The notes: generated by a model from the letters alone, not told the origin. Counted from the stretch's first letter, positions 26,522 to 34,968 are shown. The stretch is DNA of 64,000 nucleotides from Pseudomonas helmanticensis (GCF_900182985.1 NZ_FXUY01000002.1:560501-624500), one strand, 5' to 3'. A program made the numbers and translations.

Positions 26522-27980
26522 GAGCATTCTCGGTTTGCGCGGCGCGGCGATCTTTCGCCCCGCCGAGGACGAAGTAAATGCCACCGGCCACCACGAAGGT
26601 CACGATCCAGCCGAGGCCGTTGTGTCCAAGCCACGAGTCGGACAGGAAGCCTTTGAACCAGACGTTTTGCGCCGTGGTGCCGATGGTGGTGAAACTGAAA
26701 CCGAGCACGATGGCAATCGCCCACGCACCGAATGCACGCCACTCGATGCCGCCGCGATACCAGTAGGCGCTGCTCGGGCTGACGTCGAGCAGGTCTTTCG
26801 GGCTGTAGTAGTGACGGTGAATCAGGTCGACGATGAAGATCCCGACCCACGCGGTAATCGGCACCGCGAGCAGGGAAATAAACGTGATGAACGGGCCATA
26901 GAAGCTGTCGGCGATCAGCATGAAGTAGATCGAGCCAGCGAAGATCGCGACGATATCGACCACCACCGCGTAGACGCGTTTGACCTTCAGGCCCAGCGTC
27001 AATGTCGTCAATCCGGCGGAGTACACCGACAGGTTGTTCGACAGCAGCAGGCCACCGAACGCGGTGATCAGGTACGGCACCGCCATCCAGGTTGGCAGCA
27101 TGTCGCGAATCGCCACGATCGGATCAGTCGCCGAAGCGAGATCGTTGTTGCCCACCGACAGCAGTCCGCCGAGGGTGATCAGTAACACCAGTGGTATGCC
27201 CGCGCCGAATGCCGCTGAAGCAACCAGGCGCACGGCTTTGACGCTGCGATGCTGATAGCGCGACATGTCAGCGCCAGCGTTGGCCCAACCGATGCCGGTG
27301 CCGGCGGCCATGGTGCCGATGCCGATGATCATTGCGCTCATCGGCGCGGGCGTGGCGTTGAACACCGCGCTCCAGTCGATGGTGGCGCAGAGGAAGCCGC
27401 CGACCAGAAGGTTCAGCGCGCCGAACACGTAGGTCGCCCACTTCTGGATCACCAGCAGCGTCGCGTGGCCGAGGCCGGAGACGGACAGGGTCAGCAGCAC
27501 GAAAATCGCGATGAAGATCAGCGTCAGCACCGGCGCACTTTTCGCTTCAACCGGCGAACCGAACAGGATCGAGCACAACGACAACAGCACGAATGCAGCG
27601 GTGGTGGTGTTGACCGTTTCCCAACCGAGACGCGACATCAGCGAGACCAGGGTCGGGCCGATATTGCCGCGCACGCCGAAGATCGCTCGCGACAACGTCA
27701 GGCTCGGCGCACGGCCACGACGGCCGGCAATCGAGATGATCCCGACCACCGCAAACGAACCCGCCGCGCCGATGATCGCGACAATGATCGCCTGCCAGAT
27801 CGCCAGCCCGCGAAACGCGACCAGCGTGGCGCCCAGCGGCAGACCGAGAATGGAAATGTTGGCGGCGAACCAGACCCAGAACAATTGCAGCGGATGACCG
27901 TTGCACTCGGCTTCCGGCACCGGTTCGATGCCACGGGTTTCCAGTTGCCCGGCGCTTTGCCCGGCGTTTGCTGAACTCAT
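26514..27980 (-). CDS. Purine-cytosine permease family transporter (NCS1)
   Basis: 488 residues, about 12 membrane segments. It has NCS1 features: LQLFWVWFAANISILGLPLGATLVAFRGLAIWQAI, SRAIFGVRGNIGPTLVSLMSRLGWETVNT and WANAGADMSRY. The family imports nucleobases, nucleosides, hydantoins or related rings with a cation. Start MSSANAGQSAG was chosen after a likely ribosome site; the frame is open 54 bases further. It lies between the ADP-ribosylglycohydrolase gene (gap 172 bases, containing a REP element) and the kinase gene. Confidence 0.88.
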   Translation of the reverse strand: MSSANAGQSAGQLETRGIEPVPEAECNGHPLQLFWVWFAANISILGLPLGATLVAFRGLAIWQAIIVAIIGAAGSFAVVGIISIAGRRGRAPSLTLSRAIFGVRGNIGPTLVSLMSRLGWETVNTTTAAFVLLSLCSILFGSPVEAKSAPVLTLIFIAIFVLLTLSVSGLGHATLLVIQKWATYVFGALNLLVGGFLCATIDWSAVFNATPAPMSAMIIGIGTMAAGTGIGWANAGADMSRYQHRSVKAVRLVASAAFGAGIPLVLLITLGGLLSVGNNDLASATDPIVAIRDMLPTWMAVPYLITAFGGLLLSNNLSVYSAGLTTLTLGLKVKRVYAVVVDIVAIFAGSIYFMLIADSFYGPFITFISLLAVPITAWVGIFIVDLIHRHYYSPKDLLDVSPSSAYWYRGGIEWRAFGAWAIAIVLGFSFTTIGTTAQNVWFKGFLSDSWLGHNGLGWIVTFVVAGGIYFVLGGAKDRRAAQTENAHA

Positions 27981-28042
27981 GAAAAATGCTCCTGTTGCCA
28001 TTCTTGTGTTTATGGGCAATTCATTAACCTGCACCTCTCCCC

Positions 28043-28143
28043 TGTAGGAGTTGCCACAGGCTGCGATCTTTTGATCTTGATTTTGTGGCGCCCCGAAGTC
28101 TGCTGAAGATCAACAGATCGCAGCCTTCGGCAGCTCCAACACA
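28043..28143. repeat. REP-like inverted repeat, copy 5
   Basis: Arms TGTAGGAGTTGCCACAGGC and CCTTCGGCAGCTCCAACA around CTGCGATC, inside the operon between the permease and ADP-ribosylglycohydrolase genes. Confidence 0.8.
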
Positions 28144-28152
28144 TGGGTGTCC

Positions 28153-29151
28153 TCAGCGCAGGGTGAGGAGTCCTTTCACAAGGGGTTCCAGCTCCAGATC
28201 ATTGACGGTTTTGACTGTCTCGATCATCTCGGCAGGCCAACACTCAAGCCCCAGGCAGGCCCCGAGCATTGCCCCGAGAATCGCCGCGATGGTGTCAGTG
28301 TCGCCACCCAGGCTTGCCGCCATGCACAACGCCTCGAACGCGCTCATCTCACCGATCGCCACTTGCTGCGCCAGTGCGAACGAGACCACCACCGACTCCT
28401 GCGACGCCACCGAAGTACCGATGACGTCGTAGAGCAAATCTGCGAGCAGCGCTTTGTCGCTGTCGACACTGATGCTGCGCGCCCAACTGATGCGCGAACC
28501 GATGCGCCCACCGGCGACCCAGTGACCGTGCGCTTCCGCTTGCTGAGCGATTTGCTGACCGAGGTTCAACGCCTCGCCCAGGTCCACGCCGTTGATACCG
28601 GCGGACACCACCGCCGCCACCGCCGCCGCGCTGGAAATGCCCAACGTGGTGTTGTGAGTCACCTGACAGGCCTGCACCACCGCCGCAATAAAACGCTGCG
28701 GTTCGGCCACGTCTGCCGCGATACCTACCGGTGTGATGCGCATTGCCGCGCCGTTGGTGGTGCCGTAGCGCCCGGCCTCTTCCGGCGAATGGCCGGCGAG
28801 GATCATTTCGATGGCACGCTTGGTCGACGGCCCGAGCAAATCCTGCGAGCCCTTGGCCTGCATCGCGGCTTCCCACTCGATCAGGCGTTGCGCGAGGATC
28901 GCCGGTTCGATGCGGCCCTGGCCTTCGACCAGCAACTTGCCGACCAGAATCGCCTGTTCGGTGTCATCGGTGATCGAGCCTTTGGGCATGTTCGCGGCGA
29001 TCGGTTGCAAGGGACCGGCGTCCTGCAGATCGGTGATCTTGCCGAAACGAACCTTGATGGTTTCGCGATTCAGCGATTGCGTCGGCATGCCCAGCGCATC
29101 ACCGAGGGCCAGGCCATAAAACGCACCGAGGGCACGGTTGAGCGGGGTCAT
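28153..29151 (-). CDS. ADP-ribosylglycohydrolase family protein
   Basis: 332 residues. It has the dinuclear-Mg hydrolase motifs of the DraG/ARH family: GLALGDALGMPTQSL near the N-terminus, the acidic cluster SITDDTEQAILVGKLL, and the C-terminal SLGGDTDTIAAILGAMLGACLG. The family cleaves N-glycosidic bonds to ribose. Next to a nucleobase-type permease and a PfkB kinase, a small-molecule nucleoside or ribosyl compound is a likelier substrate than ADP-ribosylated protein. It overlaps the GntR gene by 4 bases. Confidence 0.9.
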   Translation of the reverse strand: MTPLNRALGAFYGLALGDALGMPTQSLNRETIKVRFGKITDLQDAGPLQPIAANMPKGSITDDTEQAILVGKLLVEGQGRIEPAILAQRLIEWEAAMQAKGSQDLLGPSTKRAIEMILAGHSPEEAGRYGTTNGAAMRITPVGIAADVAEPQRFIAAVVQACQVTHNTTLGISSAAAVAAVVSAGINGVDLGEALNLGQQIAQQAEAHGHWVAGGRIGSRISWARSISVDSDKALLADLLYDVIGTSVASQESVVVSFALAQQVAIGEMSAFEALCMAASLGGDTDTIAAILGAMLGACLGLECWPAEMIETVKTVNDLELEPLVKGLLTLR

Positions 29152-29861
29152 TTCGATTCTCCAAATTGCAGGTGCAGACGGAAATGCACCGGGTCGAGCA
29201 GGCTTTCAACCTGTTCCATGAAACGGTTCTGCCGGTCGTAAGTGGTGCGCAAGGCTTTGAGGAACACCGTGCCTTCCGGACGTCCGAGCAGTTCAGCGTC
29301 GATGGCGTTCAACGGCTCGGCGCCGATCCATTGATCACCGCGCTCGCCGATATAGCCGTAAGCGGCCAGGGTGATGGTCAGGGAATTGTCGATCAGACCG
29401 ACGCGCGGCAGGCTTTCCAGGCCGCCGGTCGCCGGCATCAAAGAACGTTCAAGGGACACCAGCGTGCCTTCGGTGGAGCGGCGACGGCGGTCGAGGGTGA
29501 TGAATTGGTCGGTGCCAAAACGCGACAGCAAGTCGGGCCGGGTCACGGCTTCCAGGCGCAACACTTCGGTGTTGATCATCGCGCCGCTGTCGGCCAGCGC
29601 CTGCGCCCAGCCGCTGCGTTGATCGAGGGCGACACCGTCAAACGTGACGATCGAGCCGACTCCGCTTTGCGTGGCGATGTATTTTCGCCGCTTCAGTTCG
29701 GCCAATGCTTCGCGCAACGTGCCACGGCTGACGTTGAATTCTTGAGCCAACTGATGCTCGCCGGGCAACAGAAAGCCGTCCTCCATGAGGCCGCTCTCGA
29801 TGCGCCGGACGAGTTCGTCGACCACCCGTTGTTTCTTGTCAAATCGTACCTGTCTAATCAT
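29148..29861 (-). CDS. GntR/HutC family regulator (UTRA domain)
   Basis: 237 residues. The winged helix (RIESGLMEDGFLLPGEHQLAQEFNVSRGTLREALAELKRRKYI) is followed by a UTRA ligand domain (FITLDRRRRSTEGTLVSLERSLM...LTITLAAYGYIGERGDQWIGAEPLN). It heads the glycohydrolase-permease-kinase operon and overlaps the glycohydrolase gene by 4 bases, so it most likely represses its own operon and senses a pathway intermediate. Start ATG at 29861; a TTG six bases upstream is possible. An inverted repeat overlaps the start codon. Confidence 0.87.
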   Translation of the reverse strand: MIRQVRFDKKQRVVDELVRRIESGLMEDGFLLPGEHQLAQEFNVSRGTLREALAELKRRKYIATQSGVGSIVTFDGVALDQRSGWAQALADSGAMINTEVLRLEAVTRPDLLSRFGTDQFITLDRRRRSTEGTLVSLERSLMPATGGLESLPRVGLIDNSLTITLAAYGYIGERGDQWIGAEPLNAIDAELLGRPEGTVFLKALRTTYDRQNRFMEQVESLLDPVHFRLHLQFGESK

Positions 29862-29865
29862 GTAC
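29846..29865. promoter_or_regulatory. Inverted repeat GTACCTG-N6-CATGTAC over the GntR start codon
   Basis: Arms match at 6 of 7 positions. HutC-type GntR regulators bind palindromes with GT-AC halves, so this may be the autoregulatory site. Weak evidence without footprinting. Confidence 0.4.
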
Positions 29866-29939
29866 AAAGTGATAACCGAAACACACGCGGGCGAGCAAGG
29901 AAAATTTGGGGGATCGGACGGAAGGCGGGAAGATCAACA

Positions 29940-30151
29940 GCACCCTCACCCTAGCCCTCTCCCGGAGGGAGAGGGGACTGAATGGGGGATATTTGGGATA
30001 TACATCGACCTGAAAGTGCTTCACCGAATCCACAATCGACTCGAAAGTGCTTTGCCGAATCCATAATCGACCCGGTCTTCCAGGTCGATGCAGGAAGCAA
30101 GACACCTCGGTCGGCCCCCTCTCCCTCCGGGAGAGGGCTGGGGTGAGGGGC
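29940..30151. repeat. Mirrored CCCTCTCCCGGAGGGAGAGG repeats with a 31-base tandem repeat between them
   Basis: Two arms (29940-29977 and 30114-30151) have the form CTCACCC-AGCCCTCTCCC-GGAGGG and its mirror. Between them a 31-base unit starting GAAAGTGCTT is present twice (30012 and 30043) with few differences. This covers most of the 298-base gap between the GntR gene and araH. No gene seen. Confidence 0.75.
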
Positions 30152-30159
30152 TCTTGATC

Positions 30160-31131
30160 TCAGCGTTGTTTGAGGCGGTCGATGACCACCGCCAGCAACA
30201 GAATCGACCCGCGAATCACGTACTGGTAGAAGGTATCAATATTCTTCAGGTTCATCGCATTCTCGATGATCGCCAGAATCAACACCCCGGCAATCACATG
30301 CCGAATCATGCCAATCCCGCCGCTCAACGATACCCCGCCTAACACGCAAGCCGAGATCACCGTCAGCTCAAAACCCTGGCCAATCATTGGCTGCCCCGAG
30401 GTCATCCGCGACGCCAGAATCACCCCGGCCAACGCGCCAATCACACCGTGCACCGCAAAGATAATGATCTTGGTGCGATCAACGTTCACGCCCGCCAGCA
30501 ACGCGGCTTCCTGGTTGCCACCGATGGCCATGGTGTTGCGCCCATAGGTGGTGTAATTCAGCAGCCAGCCGAAAAACAGAAAGCAGACAATGGTGATCAG
30601 GATCGGTACCGGCACGCCGAACAACTGGCCGTTACCGAAGACGAAGAACGATTCCTGCGACACGCCCACCGCTTTGCCGTTGGCAAAAATGTACGCCAGA
30701 CCGCGAACGATCTGCATGGTCGCCAACGTCGTGATCAACGCATTGACCCGCAACTTGGCAATCACAATGCCATTGATCAACCCGACAATCAGGCCCATCA
30801 CCAGCGCCGCGCACACACCGAGAAACACGCTATTGGTGTCACGCATCACTACGGCTGCGACCACGCCGGCGCAGGCAATCACCGAACCCACCGACAAGTC
30901 GAAATGCCCCGACGCGAGGCAGTACAGCATCGTGCACGCGGCAATCCCGGTAGTGGAAATCGCCAGGCCCAGACCGCGCATGTTCAGCGGCGAAAGGAAG
31001 TTGTCGATCAGCAGCGTGCAGGCAATGAAGATGCCGATCGCCGCGAGCAACATCACCCAGTCATCGAGGAAGCGGCGCATGTCCAGTGGTTTGCGCTCGG
31101 TCGGCAGGGTTTCTTTCTGGGTTGTCATCAT
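30160..31131 (-). CDS. araH: L-arabinose/D-galactose ABC transporter permease
   Basis: About 323 residues, with 8-10 membrane segments, BPD_transp_2 family (SGHFDLSVGSVIACAGVVAAVV, GLINGIVIAKLRVNALITTLATMQIVRGLAYI, GGNQEAALLAGVNVDRTKIIIFAVHG). Sequence and gene order after araF and araG match AraH. Two ATG codons (31131 and 31128) lie behind an AGAGGTG site; an upstream GTG is also possible. Forms the inner-membrane channel for pentose/hexose import. Confidence 0.9.
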   Translation of the reverse strand: MMTTQKETLPTERKPLDMRRFLDDWVMLLAAIGIFIACTLLIDNFLSPLNMRGLGLAISTTGIAACTMLYCLASGHFDLSVGSVIACAGVVAAVVMRDTNSVFLGVCAALVMGLIVGLINGIVIAKLRVNALITTLATMQIVRGLAYIFANGKAVGVSQESFFVFGNGQLFGVPVPILITIVCFLFFGWLLNYTTYGRNTMAIGGNQEAALLAGVNVDRTKIIIFAVHGVIGALAGVILASRMTSGQPMIGQGFELTVISACVLGGVSLSGGIGMIRHVIAGVLILAIIENAMNLKNIDTFYQYVIRGSILLLAVVIDRLKQR

Positions 31132-31140
31132 AGTCACCTC

Positions 31141-32685
31141 TCAGTTCGCCACGCCGTCAGCGCGGTGGCGCGGCAAAGCCATTTGCAGCAGGTTGGATTC
31201 ATTGGCCTGGTCACGGCTGATTTCGCCGCGCAGGGCGCCTTCGCAGAGCACCAGAATGCGGTCGGAAATGCCCATTACTTCCATCAGGTCGCTAGACACC
31301 ACGATCACCGAAATGCCCTCGGCGGCGAGGTTATGGATGATCTGGTAGATCTCGGCCTTGGCGCCGATGTCGATGCCGCGCGTTGGTTCGTCGAGCAGCA
31401 AGACCTTCATCGGCATCGACAGCCAGCGGCCGAGAATGGCCTTCTGCTGATTGCCGCCAGAGAGGAATTTGATCTGCTGACCGGCGTGCGGCGTTTTCAC
31501 TTTCAGCGCTTTGATTTGCCTGTCGGCGTTGCCCTTTTCCCAGATGCCGCGCAGCAGGCAACCGAGACCGGAATTGGCCCCGCGCGCACTGATATTGATG
31601 TTCTCGGCAACGCTGGCCAGCGGGATGATGCCTTCCTTCTTGCGATCCTCCGGACACAGCAGAATCCCGGCGGCAATCGCGTCACGCGGAGAGCGCAGCT
31701 TCAGTTCGTGGCCGCGCAGTTCAAGGCGTCCGGCACTGTGACGTTCCAGTCCGCTGAGCAGGCGAAACAGCTCGGTGCGCCCTGCCCCGACCAGTCCGAA
31801 CAGGCCAAGGATTTCACCTTTGTGCGCTTCGAAACTGATCGGCTCACGCAGGCCCGGGCCGAGCAACCCGTCGACCTTCAGCGCCACGGCGCCGCGTGGG
31901 CGATGGCGGTAATCGTAAATGTCCTGAATGTCGCGGCCGACCATGCAGGTCACCAGTTGATCGTGGCTCAACTGGCTCATGTCGTCGAAGGTGCGCACGT
32001 AGCGACCGTCCTTGAACACCGTCACCGCGTCACAAATGCGGAACACTTCTTCCATTCGGTGCGAGACGTAGAGCACCACTTTACCCTCGTCGCGCAGGCG
32101 GCCGATGATCGCCATCAAACGGTCGATTTCGCGGGCCGAGAGGCTGCTGGTCGGTTCGTCGAAAGCGATGACATGAGCGCCACGCGAAAGAGCCTTGGCG
32201 ATTTCCACCAATTGCCGCTGACCGAGAGACAGGCGTCCGACCTTGGTCTGCGGATCGATTTCGTCGGCCAGGCCTTTCAGGCAATTCAACGCTTGCTGGC
32301 GCAGTGCGCCGCGATTGATCAGACCGAATCTGGCCGGCAGGTGGCCGAGAAACAGGTTTTCGGCGACGGTCATTTCCGGCACCAGATGCAGCTCCTGGTG
32401 GATCACCGCGACGCCGCTGCCAATGCTGTCGGCGGTCGACTTGAACGCCATGGTCTGCTCGCCGATCTGCAACTCACCGCTGCTCGGAATGTAAGCGCCA
32501 CCGAGGATTTTCAGCAGGGTTGATTTGCCGGCGCCGTTCTCGCCCATCAAGGCATGAACCTGGCCCGGATGCGCGACGAAGCTGATGGCGTCCAGCGCCT
32601 TCACCCCAGGAAAGGTTTTACCGATCCCGTTGAAGCGCAGGCTGCCGCTGGAGCTGTGTTGTTGTGTCTGTACTTGCGCGTGCAT
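31141..32685 (-). CDS. araG: L-arabinose/D-galactose ABC transporter ATP-binding protein
   Basis: 514 residues with two ABC cassettes. First cassette: Walker A GENGAGKST, signature LSLGQRQLVEIAKAL, Walker B HVIAFDEPTSS. Second cassette: degenerate Walker A GLVGAGRTELFR, signature LSGGNQQKAILGRWL, Walker B VLLLDEPTRGID. This double, half-degenerate form is typical of AraG/MglA/RbsA. It lies 9-10 bases before araH and 53 bases after araF, with a terminator-like hairpin in that gap. Confidence 0.94.
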   Translation of the reverse strand: MHAQVQTQQHSSSGSLRFNGIGKTFPGVKALDAISFVAHPGQVHALMGENGAGKSTLLKILGGAYIPSSGELQIGEQTMAFKSTADSIGSGVAVIHQELHLVPEMTVAENLFLGHLPARFGLINRGALRQQALNCLKGLADEIDPQTKVGRLSLGQRQLVEIAKALSRGAHVIAFDEPTSSLSAREIDRLMAIIGRLRDEGKVVLYVSHRMEEVFRICDAVTVFKDGRYVRTFDDMSQLSHDQLVTCMVGRDIQDIYDYRHRPRGAVALKVDGLLGPGLREPISFEAHKGEILGLFGLVGAGRTELFRLLSGLERHSAGRLELRGHELKLRSPRDAIAAGILLCPEDRKKEGIIPLASVAENINISARGANSGLGCLLRGIWEKGNADRQIKALKVKTPHAGQQIKFLSGGNQQKAILGRWLSMPMKVLLLDEPTRGIDIGAKAEIYQIIHNLAAEGISVIVVSSDLMEVMGISDRILVLCEGALRGEISRDQANESNLLQMALPRHRADGVAN

Positions 32686-32705
32686 AAAGCCACCTCTTCA
32701 CACCG

Positions 32706-32731
32706 AAAAACGGCCCGGCTGCCCGGGCCGT
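32706..32731 (-). terminator. Hairpin terminator between araF and araG
   Basis: Stem ACGGCCCGG / CCGGGCCGT with a short loop and a TTTTT tail on the minus strand, directly after araF. Leaky terminators here commonly give more binding protein than membrane components. Confidence 0.8.
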
Positions 32732-32738
32732 CGCTGCA

Positions 32739-33743
32739 TCAGTTCCACAAGCCGATTTTTTCCAGCTCTTGCTTGAAGTTCTCGCGGGTGATCAGGGTGA
32801 CGTCGTCCATTGCGGTGTACTTCGGCGGTTCTTTGCCGGTGGTGACCCACTCGAACATCATGCTCGCGGTGTTGTAGCCCTCGATGTGCGGGCTTGGCAG
32901 CATCGAGCCGAAGAAGCCGCTGTTAGGCTTTTTCAGTTCGCCGATGGCGTCGGTGCCGTTGATGCCGATGCCGATCACATTGGCCGCAGCAAAACCGGCG
33001 GCTTCGGTGGCGCGTACGCCGCCGAGTACGGTGTTGTCGTTCATGCCGCCGATGATCAGGTTTTTCGCCGCGCTCGGCAGTTTCACCAGTGCCGAGTTGG
33101 TGGCGTCCATGCTGCCCGGTACGTCGAGGGTTTTCAGCGCAGCGAAGAGGATGTGGTCTTTCGGCAGGCCGGCGTCTTCAAGGGATTTCACCGAGCCGTC
33201 GGTGCGCTTCTTGCCGGTGTCGAGTTCGTTGTAGGTGTTGACCACAGCGTAAGTGTCTTTCCAGTCCCAGTTACGCTTCTTCGCTTCGGCAACCATCGCG
33301 TTGCCCTGCTTCTGGCCAACTTCGAACGCAGCCATGCCGAGGTACGGCACGTCTTCCATGAACTTGCCGTTGGCGTCGACGAAACGGTCGTCGACGGCAA
33401 TCACTTTCAGGTCATTGAGTTTGGCTTTGGCCATGATTGCCGGGCCGAGCGACACGTCCGGCGGGCAGATCACGAAACCCTTGGCGCCGTTGGCGGCGAG
33501 GCTGTCGATGGCCGAGAGGGTTTTCTCGCCATCCGGCACGGCGATCTTGATCAGTTCGAAGCCCTTGTCCTTGGCGGCTTTCTCGGCGAAGGCCCACTCG
33601 GTCTGGAACCACGGTTCTTCCGCCTGTTTGACCAGAAAACCGATCTTCACGGTGTCGGCAGCGAGCAGCGAACTGCTCAGGCTGAATGCAGTGACCGCCA
33701 GGGCGGTAGTGCACAGGGTACGAATCCCGAAACGACGTTTCAT
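32739..33743 (-). CDS. araF: L-arabinose/D-galactose ABC transporter substrate-binding protein
   Basis: 334 residues. A signal peptide ends near LLAAD. The mature protein follows AraF closely: KIGFLVKQAEEPWFQTEWAF, KIAVPDGEKTLSAIDSLAANGAKGFVICPPD, GMNDNTVLGGVRATEAAGF, IGIGINGTDAIGEL and LLPSPHIEGYN. AraF proteins bind L-arabinose and often D-galactose. Here the neighbouring genes fit galactose oxidation at least as well as arabinose. First gene of araFGH; a possible FadR-type operator lies about 80 bases upstream. Confidence 0.94.
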   Translation of the reverse strand: MKRRFGIRTLCTTALAVTAFSLSSSLLAADTVKIGFLVKQAEEPWFQTEWAFAEKAAKDKGFELIKIAVPDGEKTLSAIDSLAANGAKGFVICPPDVSLGPAIMAKAKLNDLKVIAVDDRFVDANGKFMEDVPYLGMAAFEVGQKQGNAMVAEAKKRNWDWKDTYAVVNTYNELDTGKKRTDGSVKSLEDAGLPKDHILFAALKTLDVPGSMDATNSALVKLPSAAKNLIIGGMNDNTVLGGVRATEAAGFAAANVIGIGINGTDAIGELKKPNSGFFGSMLPSPHIEGYNTASMMFEWVTTGKEPPKYTAMDDVTLITRENFKQELEKIGLWN

Positions 33744-33822
33744 AAGCTGACTCCTTGTTATTTTTTTTGAGCAATGTTTGAAAAGCGTTAAAGCGTGTTC
33801 CTGCGAAGCCTGTTGAAAATAG

Positions 33823-33840
33823 TCATATCGTATGATGATT
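33823..33840. promoter_or_regulatory. Possible FadR-type GntR operator upstream of araF
   Basis: TCATA-TCG-TATGA followed by TGATT. It shares C(A/G)TATGATGATT with the site in front of the GntR gene at 36692. Both flank the araFGH/dehydrogenase/lactonase genes. Confidence 0.5.
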
Positions 33841-33879
33841 GGATTTCAAGCGGATTGATCCGCATGAAAGCCGCTGCGC

Positions 33880-34698
33880 TCAGTCGTGGTACATCACCGA
33901 GCGACCACCATCGATGGTGATGCATGACGCGTTGATGAACGGTGCTTCGTCGCTGGCCAGAAACACCGCAGTCATCGCCACTTCGAGCGGCTGGCCGATA
34001 CGCTTCGGCGGGTGCAGATCGAAGGCGCGCTGGCGCTCAGCGTGCGGGTCGGCGAAGCCGTTCCAGTAGTCGACGTTCAGTTGCGTTTCGATATAGCCCG
34101 GCGCGATGGCGTTGACGCGAATGCCCTTGGCGGCGTACTCAATCCCGAGCGCGCGGGTCAGGCCGAGCAAACCGTGCTTGGCCACCGGGTACGGAAAGCA
34201 GCCGGGGATAATGTGGCTGGAATGGGTCGAAGCGATGTTGATGATGCTGCCAACGCCCTGCTCGATCATCTGCGGCAGCACCGCTTTGCAGCCAAACCAG
34301 GCGCCATCGAGGTCGATGGCAAAACAGCGATGCCAGTCTTCATCAGTCATTTGCAACGGATCACGGAATACGTTGACCCCGGCGCAGTTGACCAGCACGT
34401 CGATGCGCCCGTGCAACTCGACGGCGCGTTTGGCCATGGCGTGCAGATCGTGCTGACGCGAGACATCCGCCTTCAGCGCCTGCACATCAAAGCCCTGCCC
34501 GCGCCAATGCGCGGCAACCTGTTCAACCTTTTCGGCCTGGATATCGCTGATCACCAATTTCGCTTGCTGCGAGGCGAACGCAGCAACGATCGCTTCACCG
34601 ATGCCTTGCGCAGCGCCGGTCAGCAATACCACCTTGTTTTTCAGACGCTCGCCCTTCGGCGGTGCGGGCACCGGCGGCAGGGAAAGAGGTTCAGCCAT
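33880..34698 (-). CDS. SDR family sugar 1-dehydrogenase (D-galactose/L-arabinose type)
   Basis: 272 residues. Classical SDR: cofactor loop VLLTGAAQGIGEAIV, acidic SDIQ after the second strand, DVLVNCAG, and the active site with Ser in NIASTHSSHI and YxxxK in FPYPVAKHG. It lies between araF and a lactonase gene. SDR sugar dehydrogenases in this setting oxidise galactose or arabinose to the lactone. Start MAEPLSLPP follows an AGGAG site. The frame is open a further 129 bases upstream, through an intrinsic terminator in the leader. Confidence 0.85.
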   Translation of the reverse strand: MAEPLSLPPVPAPPKGERLKNKVVLLTGAAQGIGEAIVAAFASQQAKLVISDIQAEKVEQVAAHWRGQGFDVQALKADVSRQHDLHAMAKRAVELHGRIDVLVNCAGVNVFRDPLQMTDEDWHRCFAIDLDGAWFGCKAVLPQMIEQGVGSIINIASTHSSHIIPGCFPYPVAKHGLLGLTRALGIEYAAKGIRVNAIAPGYIETQLNVDYWNGFADPHAERQRAFDLHPPKRIGQPLEVAMTAVFLASDEAPFINASCITIDGGRSVMYHD

Positions 34699-34855
34699 GG
34701 ATCTGGACTCCTGTTTCGCAGGCACAAAAAAACCGGGCATCTGACGATGTCCGGTCTGGCAGGCGTTTGAAACAAAACAGGCAGGCGCGACCGACAGCCT
34801 GGGGCTGTTGCGAGACGCGGACTCCACACGGGAGTGCGATAGAGATTCGCTGCAT
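34691..34855 (-). CDS. Putative 54-codon upstream ORF with dgoK-like start
   Basis: Opens with AACAAAACAGGTGAAGTGATG, the same start context as dgoK (one base different), and encodes MQRISIALPCGV... Its TGA lies 5 bases inside the dehydrogenase gene, overlapping that start by 8 bases. It spans the leader terminator. Either a leader peptide coupled to the dehydrogenase, or a by-product of copying the dgoK control region. No homology recognised. Confidence 0.35.
   Translation of the reverse strand: MQRISIALPCGVRVSQQPQAVGRACLFCFKRLPDRTSSDARFFCACETGVQIHG
34726..34755 (-). terminator. Intrinsic terminator inside the dehydrogenase 5' leader
   Basis: On the minus strand: ACCGGACATC-GTCA-GATGCCCGGT (nine of ten pairs) then seven T. 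It lies between the promoter at 34910 and the start codon at 34698, so transcription may be attenuated here. Confidence 0.7.
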
Positions 34856-34909
34856 CACTTCACCTGTTTTGTTCTTTTTAAGTGTGAGTGCGTGTTACTG
34901 CTGGAGCCG

Positions 34910-34968
34910 ACTATAAACCCGACCGCCAAATAATCTCAATATATAATTTTGCATCCCATATTTTGGGA
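34910..34968 (-). promoter_or_regulatory. Dehydrogenase promoter with upstream palindrome (twin of dgoK promoter)
   Basis: Minus strand: palindrome TCCCAAAATATGGGA (34954-34968), 14 bases, -35 TTGAGA (34934-34939), 18-base spacer, -10 TATAGT (34910-34915). All spacings equal those at 17877-17935. The palindrome abuts the stop codon of the lactonase gene. Confidence 0.8.

Noticed and set aside
30448..32523. 691-codon plus-strand open frame opposite araH/araG
   Set aside because: Antisense shadow; composition rich in His, Arg, Gln and Ala is typical of such frames, and both ABC genes are clear on the other strand.
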